A stretch of 15,064 nucleotides of DNA from an uncultured Pseudomonadota bacterium (lineage in GTDB: Bacteria; Myxococcota; UBA796): assembly GCA_913040875.1 (NCBI GenBank), contig CAJWHX010000035.1, positions 1 to 15,064 on the forward strand. Direction: 5' to 3'. The notes beneath the pieces were generated by a model. It saw only the letters and a program-made list of their open reading frames with translations, was not told the origin of the DNA and did not search any database. This document shows, piece by piece, positions 7,117 to 13,737 of this stretch; position 1 is the first letter of the stretch, and each line of letters opens with the position of its first letter. The position numbers and the translations under genes were made by a program.

Positions 7117-8286
7117 ATGCTCATTTCCCTTTTTTGGATGCTAAATGCACATGCCAATACCTTCGTCACAACCATCAGTGAAGAGATTGATTTGCAACTG
7201 GGTGGGACATGGTCCATTCCATTTCACGATGGCTATCGATGGTGGCTAGGAATGGGTCAGGCAAGCGATCTATGGGTTGCACCACTGTATGACAGCAATT
7301 GGTATGTGGAAATGCCACTGACACAAAACCTATCCAATCAAGGTGTCCTTTTTGACCACTCGTTCAGGCGATGTCCAGATGGAACCTACCTTCACATCAG
7401 TACTGGACTGTCTCAAGATCCACACTACATCTTTCGATACGATGAAAATTTTCAGTTGCTCGGCAGCAGTCGCTATGAACAAGGGCAACCACCCCATGCC
7501 AACAACGATATCCCTGCCATTTGCGGCACTGAATTTCAAGGATTTGGCATAGCAGAGCAGCAGGGCCTACGAGATTTCTTTGTCGATGTAGATGAAAATG
7601 CATCTCCTATGGATCCAGTCGAACTGGAAAACTCTCCTCGAATGACAGGTTCGGGGATGACAGAAATTGATGGTGAACTGATCGTTGTCGGTATGGATCC
7701 AGGACCAGACCTCAGTATCTCTATCTACGATACCGACTTACAATTGATCGATCAGGCTTCTATCCCACCCTTCGATGATACCATCTTACATTACTGGCCC
7801 AGTCGAATCAAGCGTATCGGAAATCATTATCTCATCGCTACCATGGGTAGAAATCCTTCGGATGGATTCCCACTAGATACAGGGGATGTCTATGTGGTGG
7901 TGGTCAATGACACCTTCGAAGTACAAGAGTGGCACCAGGTTTCGTTTAACGATCCTCAAGAATCAGGGGGTATGCGTCCTTGGTTTGACGTATACGAAGA
8001 TCAGATCATCCTAGGGTATGACAAAGCGAATAGCCTGTACTTGTACAGTCTAACGATTGATGTAGAGGCTTTTGAAAATGGCTCAGAATCTGAACCAAGT
8101 TCTGAACCTTCTGGGGAACCGAGTTCTGAACCTTCCTCCGAAGCCAGCTCTGAACCCAGCGCTGAACCATCAGATGAAAATGACAAGTCAGGGTGTGCTG
8201 GAGGACTGGGATTGCTTCCTCTTCTAGGATTGGGAGTGTATCGACGTAGGAAAAATACACTTGCACACTCAAATGCAACAAGATAA
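7117..8286 (+). CDS. Secreted surface protein with Ser-Glu-Pro-Ser linker and MYXO-CTERM-like sorting tail
   Basis: A 389-residue exported protein of unknown function. A short signal peptide (MLISLFWMLNAHA, probably cut before Asn14) precedes a beta-rich region of about 300 residues, with repeated strand-turn patterns (WYVEMPL, HYIFRYDENFQLLGSSRY, SISIYDTDLQLIDQASI, DVYVVVVNDTFEVQEW) suggesting a beta-propeller. Residues 325-352 are a low-complexity SEPS linker. The end has SGCAGG (Cys360), a hydrophobic segment (361-375) and RRRK (376-379), followed by ten more residues. That order of Cys motif, transmembrane segment and basic cluster is that of MYXO-CTERM sorting signals processed by myxosortases, which place proteins on the cell surface. 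The start ATG 7117 has only a weak GAG upstream. The propeller assignment is an inference; the tail is clear. Confidence 0.82.
   Translation: MLISLFWMLNAHANTFVTTISEEIDLQLGGTWSIPFHDGYRWWLGMGQASDLWVAPLYDSNWYVEMPLTQNLSNQGVLFDHSFRRCPDGTYLHISTGLSQDPHYIFRYDENFQLLGSSRYEQGQPPHANNDIPAICGTEFQGFGIAEQQGLRDFFVDVDENASPMDPVELENSPRMTGSGMTEIDGELIVVGMDPGPDLSISIYDTDLQLIDQASIPPFDDTILHYWPSRIKRIGNHYLIATMGRNPSDGFPLDTGDVYVVVVNDTFEVQEWHQVSFNDPQESGGMRPWFDVYEDQIILGYDKANSLYLYSLTIDVEAFENGSESEPSSEPSGEPSSEPSSEASSEPSAEPSDENDKSGCAGGLGLLPLLGLGVYRRRKNTLAHSNATR
8089..8172 (+). repeat. 12-base repeat encoding Ser-Glu-Pro-Ser linker
   Basis: Seven consecutive 12-base units encode SEPS and close variants (SEPS, SEPS, GEPS, SEPS, SEAS, SEPS, AEPS). 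It is a rigid, acidic spacer between the folded part and the C-terminal sorting tail. Codon variation between the units points to selection on the protein. Confidence 0.9.
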
Positions 8287-8321
8287 TCGTTAACGTCTTT
8301 TTACGTACAAGTGAGAATGCC

Positions 8322-9515
8322 ATGAAATTGTCGACCCGAGCGCAAACGTTACAAGAGTCCGCCATCCGCAAACTCGATGGAATCATTCAAACCATTCAAG
8401 GAGTCGATTTTTATCGCCTCAACATTGGTCAACCGGACATTCATACGCCCCCACCAATGATGAACGCCATCACAAGTTTTGAAACCAATGTTCTCAGTTA
8501 TGGTCCGGCTTCTGGAACGCCCGCTTGTCGTACTGCGTTCGCCAAATACCACAGCCAATGGCAACCCGATCTAAAAGCAGAACATGTTGCTGTCACAACC
8601 GGTGGGTCGGAGGCTCTCCTCTTTGCATTCACTGCGATTTGTGACCCTGGTGACGAAATCTTAGCCCCTACGCCATTCTACACCAACTACAATGGATTTG
8701 CGACGGTTGCGGGCGCAACCATCAAACCAATCCCGACCAGTATCGAAAGCAACTTTGCATTGCCGTCGGATGAAGAACTTGACGCCCTCAAAACAGAACG
8801 GACCCGTGCCTTTGTCTTCTCCAACCCAAGCAATCCAACGGGAGCGATATATTCTCGTGCAGACGTGGAACGCATCGCAAGATGGTGTCATCGAAATGGA
8901 GTATTCTTGGTTTCTGATGAAGTCTACCGCAGGATTTGGTTCGACAGTCCTCCGGCTTCCGCACTCGAAATCGACGATGCCGCAGAGGCAATTGTGGTCA
9001 TTGACTCTCTATCAAAAACATGGTCCGCCTGTGGATTGCGATTGGGGGCACTGATCTCGAGAAACCTAGAATTGATGGAAAAGGTAGAACGACTTGGGCA
9101 GGCTCGATTGGGTCCTCAGCCCCTGGCACAACACGTTGGCATCGCTGCTTTGGAAATGCCGAACGATTATTACGAAGAGGTGCGAACAACCTGGAAAAAT
9201 CGAGTGGACACTCTCGCGTCTGCACTTGGAAAAATCGATGGTGTGCAGTTCAACAAACCCACTGGGGCGTTCTACTCAATGGTCGAATTGCCTGTGGATT
9301 CCACCGAAGACTTCGCCAGATATCTGATCACCGACTTCAGAAGTGAACGAAATGGCAAACAGGAATCTCTAGTCGTGGCTCCTGGCAGCGGATTCTATGT
9401 GGATGGTGCACGAGGGCAAAATCAAATTCGTTTGGCTGCCGTTCTGGAACCCACCAAGATTCAACGATCCATTGAGATTCTGCAAGAGGCTCTTGTCGCA
9501 TACAATGCAAGGTAA
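8322..9515 (+). CDS. Class I PLP-dependent aminotransferase (aspartate aminotransferase-like)
   Basis: A cytoplasmic transaminase of 397 residues, the usual length for fold-type I enzymes. Seen landmarks: YGPASGTPACR (60-70), TTGGSEAL (phosphate-contact loop, 92-99), NPSNPTG with Asn171, SDEVYRRIWF with Asp199 and Tyr202, the PLP lysine in SLSKTWSACGLRLG (Lys232) with Arg240, and the C-terminal substrate-carboxylate arginine in QIRLA (Arg370). The group resembles the aspartate, aromatic and broad-specificity aminotransferases of subgroup I-gamma or I-beta; the amino-acid substrate cannot be read from motifs. ATG 8322 has a GTGAGA about eight bases upstream. It lies 35 bases behind the surface protein gene in the same direction, so co-transcription is possible but not implied by function. 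Confidence 0.92.
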   Translation: MKLSTRAQTLQESAIRKLDGIIQTIQGVDFYRLNIGQPDIHTPPPMMNAITSFETNVLSYGPASGTPACRTAFAKYHSQWQPDLKAEHVAVTTGGSEALLFAFTAICDPGDEILAPTPFYTNYNGFATVAGATIKPIPTSIESNFALPSDEELDALKTERTRAFVFSNPSNPTGAIYSRADVERIARWCHRNGVFLVSDEVYRRIWFDSPPASALEIDDAAEAIVVIDSLSKTWSACGLRLGALISRNLELMEKVERLGQARLGPQPLAQHVGIAALEMPNDYYEEVRTTWKNRVDTLASALGKIDGVQFNKPTGAFYSMVELPVDSTEDFARYLITDFRSERNGKQESLVVAPGSGFYVDGARGQNQIRLAAVLEPTKIQRSIEILQEALVAYNAR

Positions 9516-9551
9516 ACAATAGCGGTGACAATAAGACTTGACCCACTACAT

Positions 9552-10280
9552 CTAGGTTTCGTGTGGTTGACCTATAGATGAAGATGATGTGCTGACTGAA
9601 TTGCTATCCTCTTTATAAGGGCCAACATCAAACTTTTGTTGGGCTTCTTCGTCATTCATGAACAGTTCATAGTCTTCTAAAAGATTGAATACGGTTTTAT
9701 AAGTCCACGGCTCAATATTAGACAGTTCGCGAGCTACTCTTAGAGGAATGTCTCGCTCTCGGCATGCTCTGGCAAGAAATCGATAGCGACCCCTGCCAGA
9801 AGGAAATCGCAGCATCACCGTTGCTCGTTCTGATACGCTCGTTGATTGGACCACATCTCTAATGGGGCCCATATCTTCAGAGTCTAGTAGGATCGTTTTC
9901 AATCCTTTGCGCGTGCGAAGCTGAATCAATGCGCGCAACATCTTTAAGATCTGCGGTCTTTGTCGTAAAAACGAAGGACTTTCCAAGATGAGCCTGGGAT
10001 GGGTTGAAATTTCATTCATCCATCGTCTTTTTCGGACTTTTAATAAAAAGGTATCCAACACCTCCTGTCTCTTCATCAACAGATGGTCCGTTCCCATTAG
10101 GTGTCTAGCCAGTATGGTTTTCCCAACCCCTTCATCTCCAAACACAAAGATCGTCGGACGATCTCGTAAGGCTTTTGGTAACGGCTTTTCTCCGGTGAAC
10201 TCGGTATATACCCCTTGAAAGAACGATGGGTAATACCGTACATATCGTCTTGCAGAGTTTTTTTGAGAAGAATTCGACAC
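9552..10280 (-). CDS. DnaA/Hda-like P-loop ATPase with altered Walker B
   Basis: A 242-residue protein, about Hda size. A Walker A motif GDEGVGKT (48-55) follows a hydrophobic strand. The later order matches a DnaA AAA+ core: LILESPSFL (97-105) sits where DnaA has LLIDDIQFL, then an LRALIQL-type helix, KTILLDSED (128-136) at the sensor-1 position, VSERA with Arg152 where the arginine finger is expected, and FPSGRGRYRFLARACRERDIPL resembling the lid start. The first acidic Walker B residue is Glu100 and the second is Ser101, so hydrolysis may be weak or lost. The last 15 residues are Ser-rich. No DnaA-type helix-turn-helix domain IV follows. The start is a GTG; no in-frame ATG exists before Met62, well inside the domain. 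It converges on the aminotransferase gene with a 36-base gap. A role in replication control is only inferred. Confidence 0.62.
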   Translation of the reverse strand: MSNSSQKNSARRYVRYYPSFFQGVYTEFTGEKPLPKALRDRPTIFVFGDEGVGKTILARHLMGTDHLLMKRQEVLDTFLLKVRKRRWMNEISTHPRLILESPSFLRQRPQILKMLRALIQLRTRKGLKTILLDSEDMGPIRDVVQSTSVSERATVMLRFPSGRGRYRFLARACRERDIPLRVARELSNIEPWTYKTVFNLLEDYELFMNDEEAQQKFDVGPYKEDSNSVSTSSSSIGQPHET

Positions 10281-10299
10281 AGAGCCATTAAACCTGAAT

Positions 10300-10326
10300 A
10301 TTATAAAGAAAAAGAGAGGGTGTCAT
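10300..10326 (-). promoter_or_regulatory. Possible promoter of the DnaA-like ATPase gene
   Basis: A perfect -10 TATAAT (10300-10305, minus strand) lies 19 bases upstream of the GTG start. An ATGACA (10321-10326) is 15 bases further upstream, a shorter spacing than optimal. The leader would be very short, which fits the lack of a good Shine-Dalgarno. The -35 assignment is uncertain. Confidence 0.45.
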
Positions 10327-10346
10327 CTACATGTTAACTATGTAGA
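10326..10346. promoter_or_regulatory. Inverted repeat TCTACAT-N7-ATGTAGA, candidate operator
   Basis: Two exact 7-base arms surround a 7-base spacer containing GTTAAC. The site abuts the proposed -35 of the DnaA-like gene, where a dimeric repressor or activator would act. No regulator family can be named from the sequence. Confidence 0.45.
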
Positions 10347-10399
10347 CAATACAGTTTCGATCGACGTCAACGTATGATTTAACGTGAGACCTTTTGCGA

Positions 10400-10421
10400 T
10401 GTAAAACACTTTTGTTTTACA
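10400..10421. promoter_or_regulatory. Perfect inverted repeat TGTAAAAC-N6-GTTTTACA
   Basis: Two exact 8-base arms are separated by ACTTTT. The 22-base size and symmetry fit a TetR- or GntR-type operator. It lies about 120 bases upstream of the DnaA-like gene. No T-run follows on either strand, so it is not a typical terminator. Confidence 0.45.
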
Positions 10422-10551
10422 AGACCGCCGACTTCTAGTATAACCATATCTACACTTTTTGCGACAGAAATAAGATCTTTTTTATACCGTCGATAAGTTA
10501 GGTTCCTTTGATTTTGTACACAATATCAGGTGTCTAGCCAATGTGACATAT

Positions 10552-10587
10552 TGGGATCAAAAAATAGAGCCCCGATCCCATTTTTAT
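10552..10587 (+). terminator. Terminator-like hairpin on the plus strand
   Basis: Arms TGGGATC (10552-10558) and GATCCCA (10574-10580) flank a 15-base loop and are followed by TTTTTA on the plus strand. No plus-strand gene precedes it closely, so it could end an unannotated plus-strand transcript, or could be a chance or relic hairpin. Its stem shares GGGATC with the nearby terminator. Confidence 0.35.
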
Positions 10588-10626
10588 GGTGTGTGCATTC
10601 TGTTTCCGTACAGCCGAATACAACAA

Positions 10627-10648
10627 AGGGATCACCTAGATGATCCCT
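10627..10648 (-). terminator. Rho-independent terminator of the hbd operon
   Basis: On the minus strand AGGGATCA and TGATCCCT form an exact 8-base stem with a 6-base loop, followed by TTGTTGTATT. It begins 23 bases beyond the stop codon of the acyl-CoA dehydrogenase gene. The T-run is imperfect, but position and stem are convincing. Confidence 0.7.
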
Positions 10649-10671
10649 CTTCTTAAACCGATTCTCGATGC

Positions 10672-11838
10672 TTACTTCAGCAATGATGCAGAAATGACGA
10701 CCCGTTGAATCTCAGAGGTTCCTTCATACAATGTTGTAATGCGCGCATCGCGAAATAAACGCTCCACTTCATATTCTTTACTGTACCCATATCCTCCGTG
10801 AATCTGTAGTGCCTTATCTGCACAGAAGTTGGCACATTCACTGGCAGCCAGCTTCGCCATCGAACAGGCTCGAGAAATCTCGGAACGACTAAGCTCACAC
10901 GTCCCTGCCATTTCTGCATCCTTGATGGTTGCCGCTTTCCAAGTGAGCAAACGAGCTGACTCAATTTTGGTGGCCATATCCGCGATCATCCACTGAATGG
11001 CTTGCTTGGTAGCAATTGGTTTTCCGAACTGCTCACGTTGCTTGGCATGTGCAATCGCAAGATCAAGAGCACGCTGGGCAATACCCAAAGCCTGAGCCGC
11101 GATTCCTACACGACCACCATCAAGCGTTGACATTGCGACCGCAAAGCCTTTGTCTTTTACGTGCATCATGTTGTCAGCACCAATCGTCATGTTGTCATAG
11201 ACAAGTTCAGATGTACCAGAACAGGCTATTCCCAGTTTCTCTTCTACCTTCCCAACACTAAACCCAGGCGCTGTAGTTTCAAATACAAATGCGGAGACAC
11301 CGCGATGACGCAAATCTACGTCTTTATTGGCGTAGGTCACGCAAACATCTGCTTGAGGACCATTGGTAATCCAAATCTTGGTACCGTTCAGAACATATCC
11401 AGCATCTGTCTCTTCATAATGAGTCCGCTGAGAACCTGCGTCTGAACCAGCATTTGGCTCAGTTAATGCGTAGCAACCCAATTTCTCACCACTGGCAAGA
11501 GGGGTCAAGTACTTTTGCTTTTGCTCTTCCGAACCAAACTTAAGAATTGGCCAGCAAACGAGTGAGTTGTTCACACTCATGATGACACCCACCCCAGCGT
11601 CGGCGTAGCAAATCTCTTCAAGGGCAACAACATAATCCAGAACCGTCAAGCCCATACCGCCATATTCTTCTGGAATGAACATTCCCATAAACCCATTGTC
11701 TCCCATAGCTTTCACAATCTCTGTTGGGAACTCATGGGTATGATCTCGCTCGATCGACGTCTCGATGATCTGCCACTCGGCAACAAACTCTTTGGCGAAC
11801 TGCTGTATTTCTAATGTACTTTCCGGCAAGGTAAACAT
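10672..11838 (-). CDS. Short-chain acyl-CoA dehydrogenase (butyryl-CoA dehydrogenase-like)
   Basis: An FAD flavoenzyme that oxidises a short acyl-CoA to the 2-enoyl-CoA, or reduces crotonyl-CoA in the reverse direction; electrons normally go to an electron transfer flavoprotein, not encoded here. Its 388 residues match the family length. Seen: CYALTEPNAGSDAGS (acyl-CoA dehydrogenase signature 1, 122-136), WITNG (156-160), REQFGKPI (268-275), QIHGGYGYSKEYEVERLFRD (signature 2, 345-364), and the catalytic glutamate in LYEGTSEIQ (Glu372), at the position used by short-chain enzymes. ATG 11838 has GGAG six to seven bases upstream. The frame extends to 12054, but that would overlap the hydratase gene by about 190 bases and adds no homologous sequence. 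It is last in a three-gene operon, 28 bases after the hydratase. Confidence 0.95.
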   Translation of the reverse strand: MFTLPESTLEIQQFAKEFVAEWQIIETSIERDHTHEFPTEIVKAMGDNGFMGMFIPEEYGGMGLTVLDYVVALEEICYADAGVGVIMSVNNSLVCWPILKFGSEEQKQKYLTPLASGEKLGCYALTEPNAGSDAGSQRTHYEETDAGYVLNGTKIWITNGPQADVCVTYANKDVDLRHRGVSAFVFETTAPGFSVGKVEEKLGIACSGTSELVYDNMTIGADNMMHVKDKGFAVAMSTLDGGRVGIAAQALGIAQRALDLAIAHAKQREQFGKPIATKQAIQWMIADMATKIESARLLTWKAATIKDAEMAGTCELSRSEISRACSMAKLAASECANFCADKALQIHGGYGYSKEYEVERLFRDARITTLYEGTSEIQRVVISASLLK

Positions 11839-11866
11839 ATCTTCTCCGATATCTTGTTGATGTTGA

Positions 11867-12640
11867 TTATTGTCCTGTAAACTTGGCAGCTCTTTTTTCA
11901 AGGAAAGCCTGCATTCCTTCTGTTTGATCGGTTGTCGCAAAGCAACGCCCAAAAGCCTTCGCTTCAGCAGTGAGACCTGCATCGGTATCCCATCGGTCAG
12001 TAATATCGACCACTTTCTTAACAAGTTGGACGGCAACGGGTCCCTTCTTGGCAATGGTTCGGGCCAACTTTTTGGCGCCTGCTAAAACATTTTCTTCTAT
12101 ACGAAGCGCAATCCCCAAAGATACCGCCTCATGTGCATTGACGATTCTACCTGTCATCATCAGCTCAAGCGCGGCTTGACGGCCCACTCGGCGAACCAAA
12201 CGCTGTGTCCCACCGAATCCAGGTATGACGCCCAAATTCACCTCTGGCTGACCAAACTTAGCATTCGGTGAAGCAAAGATGATATCACAGCACATCGCGA
12301 GCTCACAACCGCCACCCAGTGCAAACCCATTTACTGCTGCAATGGTTGGTGCTGGGAAATGCTCCAGTTTTCGAAATATTTGCTGGCCAATTAAGGCAAA
12401 ACCCTCCGCTTGCTCAGCAGTAAACTTGGACATCTGAGAAATATCGGCACCTGCTGCAAACGCTTTGCCTTCACCCGTCAAAACGACTGCCGTCAGTTCA
12501 CTATCTTTCCAAGCGTCAAGAGCCTGACCCAGTTCTTCAACCATCTGTGTGTTGATGGCATTGAGAGCTCTGGGGCGACTGAGTGTAATAATGCCTACCG
12601 TACCTTCTACTTCTGCGTTCAATGTTTCAAATTCAGACAT
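11867..12640 (-). CDS. Enoyl-CoA hydratase (crotonase family)
   Basis: Adds water to a 2-enoyl-CoA such as crotonyl-CoA to give the 3-hydroxyacyl-CoA. A crotonase fold of 257 residues, the usual length. Seen: FAAGADI (oxyanion-hole strand, 61-67), FALGGGCELAMCCDIIFAS with Gly110 and the catalytic Glu113, and FGQPEVNLGVIPGFGGTQRL with the second catalytic Glu133. Both glutamates mark a true hydratase rather than an isomerase-only member. ATG 12640 has AGGAG six bases upstream. It is the middle gene of the operon, 12 bases after the dehydrogenase gene and 28 before the acyl-CoA dehydrogenase gene. Clostridial crt is the functional counterpart, but specificity for C4 chains is inferred from the neighbours. 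Confidence 0.95.
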   Translation of the reverse strand: MSEFETLNAEVEGTVGIITLSRPRALNAINTQMVEELGQALDAWKDSELTAVVLTGEGKAFAAGADISQMSKFTAEQAEGFALIGQQIFRKLEHFPAPTIAAVNGFALGGGCELAMCCDIIFASPNAKFGQPEVNLGVIPGFGGTQRLVRRVGRQAALELMMTGRIVNAHEAVSLGIALRIEENVLAGAKKLARTIAKKGPVAVQLVKKVVDITDRWDTDAGLTAEAKAFGRCFATTDQTEGMQAFLEKRAAKFTGQ

Positions 12641-12652
12641 GAGTACTCCTGC

Positions 12653-13564
12653 TTATTTGCTGTAGTCGTAGAAACCACGACCGGATTTGCGACCCAACCA
12701 ACCAGCTTCCACATATTTACGAAGCAGTGGAGATGGACGATACTTACTGTCTTTAAATCCGTCGTGCAACACTTCCATGATCGCCAAACACGTGTCTAAA
12801 CCAATGAAATCTGCCAAGGTCAATGGACCCATCGGAACGTTGGTTCCAAGTTTCATCGCAACGTCGATGTCTTCTACAGAAGCAATCCCTTCGTACAATG
12901 CTTGGGCTGCTTCGTTGATGTACGGCATCAAAATACGGTTTACAATGAACCCCGGCATATCTCTACCTTCCACTGTAGTTTTACCCATTTGTTCAGCAAT
13001 CTTTGAGACCACAGCATAGGTTTCATCTGATGTAGCCAATCCTCGAATGAGCTCCACCAGCTTCATCACGGGGACTGGATTCATGAAGTGCATTCCCATC
13101 ACTTTATCGGGACGGTTGGTGTTTGCAGCAATCGCGGTAATAGAGATGGAGGATGTATTGGAACACAAAATGGTGCTTTCAGGTGTTTTCTCAGAGAGTT
13201 CGGCAAAAATCTTATTCTTGAGATCCACATTTTCTGTGGCTGCCTCTACAACCAGCTGAGCTTCCGCATGAGCTCCTAAGTCAACAGAGGTACTGATGCG
13301 AGGAAGAGCCTCTTCGATCTGAACGATCAACTTTGCCACCTGAGTATCGTGCTGGTCTTGAGTAATTCGACCTTTCGCTAGTTTCTTACCCAAACTGGCA
13401 ACACCACGCCTCATGTTCTTTTCAATGCCTGCAACACCACGTGACAATGCATCTTCAGAAATGTCGGTCAAGATCACGTTGAAGCCTGACATAGCTGCCA
13501 CGTGTGCGATCCCAGCGCCCATTTGCCCAGCACCGATTACACCAATTGTATGAATCCCTGACAT
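12653..13564 (-). CDS. hbd: 3-hydroxybutyryl-CoA dehydrogenase
   Basis: Oxidises 3-hydroxyacyl-CoA to acetoacyl-CoA with NAD(P), or the reverse. It is the stand-alone bacterial type (303 residues; the usual range is 280-310). Seen: the Rossmann motif VIGAGQMGAGIA (Gly11, Gly13, Gly16), VVEAATEN (105-112), SNTSSISIT with the active-site serine, GMHFMNPVPVMKLVELI with catalytic His159, Asn162 and Glu171, and a C-terminal domain with GFIVNRIL, GPLTLADFIGLD and GWLGRKSGRGFYDY. ATG 13564 has AAGGGG seven bases upstream. It is the first gene of the operon, so the promoter lies in the 173-base region shared with the divergent MATE gene. Confidence 0.96.
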   Translation of the reverse strand: MSGIHTIGVIGAGQMGAGIAHVAAMSGFNVILTDISEDALSRGVAGIEKNMRRGVASLGKKLAKGRITQDQHDTQVAKLIVQIEEALPRISTSVDLGAHAEAQLVVEAATENVDLKNKIFAELSEKTPESTILCSNTSSISITAIAANTNRPDKVMGMHFMNPVPVMKLVELIRGLATSDETYAVVSKIAEQMGKTTVEGRDMPGFIVNRILMPYINEAAQALYEGIASVEDIDVAMKLGTNVPMGPLTLADFIGLDTCLAIMEVLHDGFKDSKYRPSPLLRKYVEAGWLGRKSGRGFYDYSK

Positions 13565-13622
13565 TGTTTTCCCCTTTGAATTTGTGTCGATAATTTGACT
13601 TTCACATAACGGAACAGACCAT

Positions 13623-13639
13623 TTTTGACCAACTCAAAA
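13623..13639. promoter_or_regulatory. Inverted repeat TTTTGA-N5-TCAAAA between hbd and the MATE gene
   Basis: Exact 6-base arms with a 5-base spacer lie near the middle of the divergent region 13565-13737. It could be an operator serving one or both genes. The arms are short and AT-rich, so chance is a real alternative. I found no convincing -35/-10 pair in this region on either strand. Confidence 0.25.
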
Positions 13640-13737
13640 CCTTGTCTGACCGTTCATGTCGAAGAATCTAATTTTGAAAAGCATTCACTCTTCTCTTGAA
13701 AAAAATTGGGACTGGAATACAGAAGAACACCCAAACC

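Larger units (their letters stand above)
10281..10671. other. 391-base gene-free region between the acyl-CoA dehydrogenase operon end and the DnaA-like gene
   Basis: No credible protein gene is seen on either strand. It holds the promoter and inverted repeats listed separately, a second hairpin (10552-10580) and the operon terminator (10627-10648). It is AT-rich, with short runs of T and A. A small RNA is possible but nothing specific shows one. Confidence 0.6.

Noticed and set aside
8006..8386. Minus-strand open frame opposite the SEPS repeat
   Set aside because: Low-complexity repeats create open frames on the other strand; no start signal or protein-like composition.
9549..9580. Imperfect hairpin CATCTAGG / CCTATAGATG near the convergent gene ends
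   Set aside because: It has a 2-base bulge, a 14-base loop, no T-run on either strand, and lies inside the ATPase coding region.
10099..10540. 13-base direct repeat AGGTGTCTAGCCA (10099-10111 and 10528-10540)
   Set aside because: About one or two such matches are expected by chance in 15 kb; no further similarity flanks them.
10586..10639. 17-codon plus-strand open frame with ATG start
   Set aside because: No ribosome binding site, and its stop lies inside the operon terminator hairpin.
11839..12054. 72-residue N-terminal extension of the acyl-CoA dehydrogenase
   Set aside because: It lies antiframe inside the hydratase gene, adds no family sequence, and ATG 11838 has its own GGAG.
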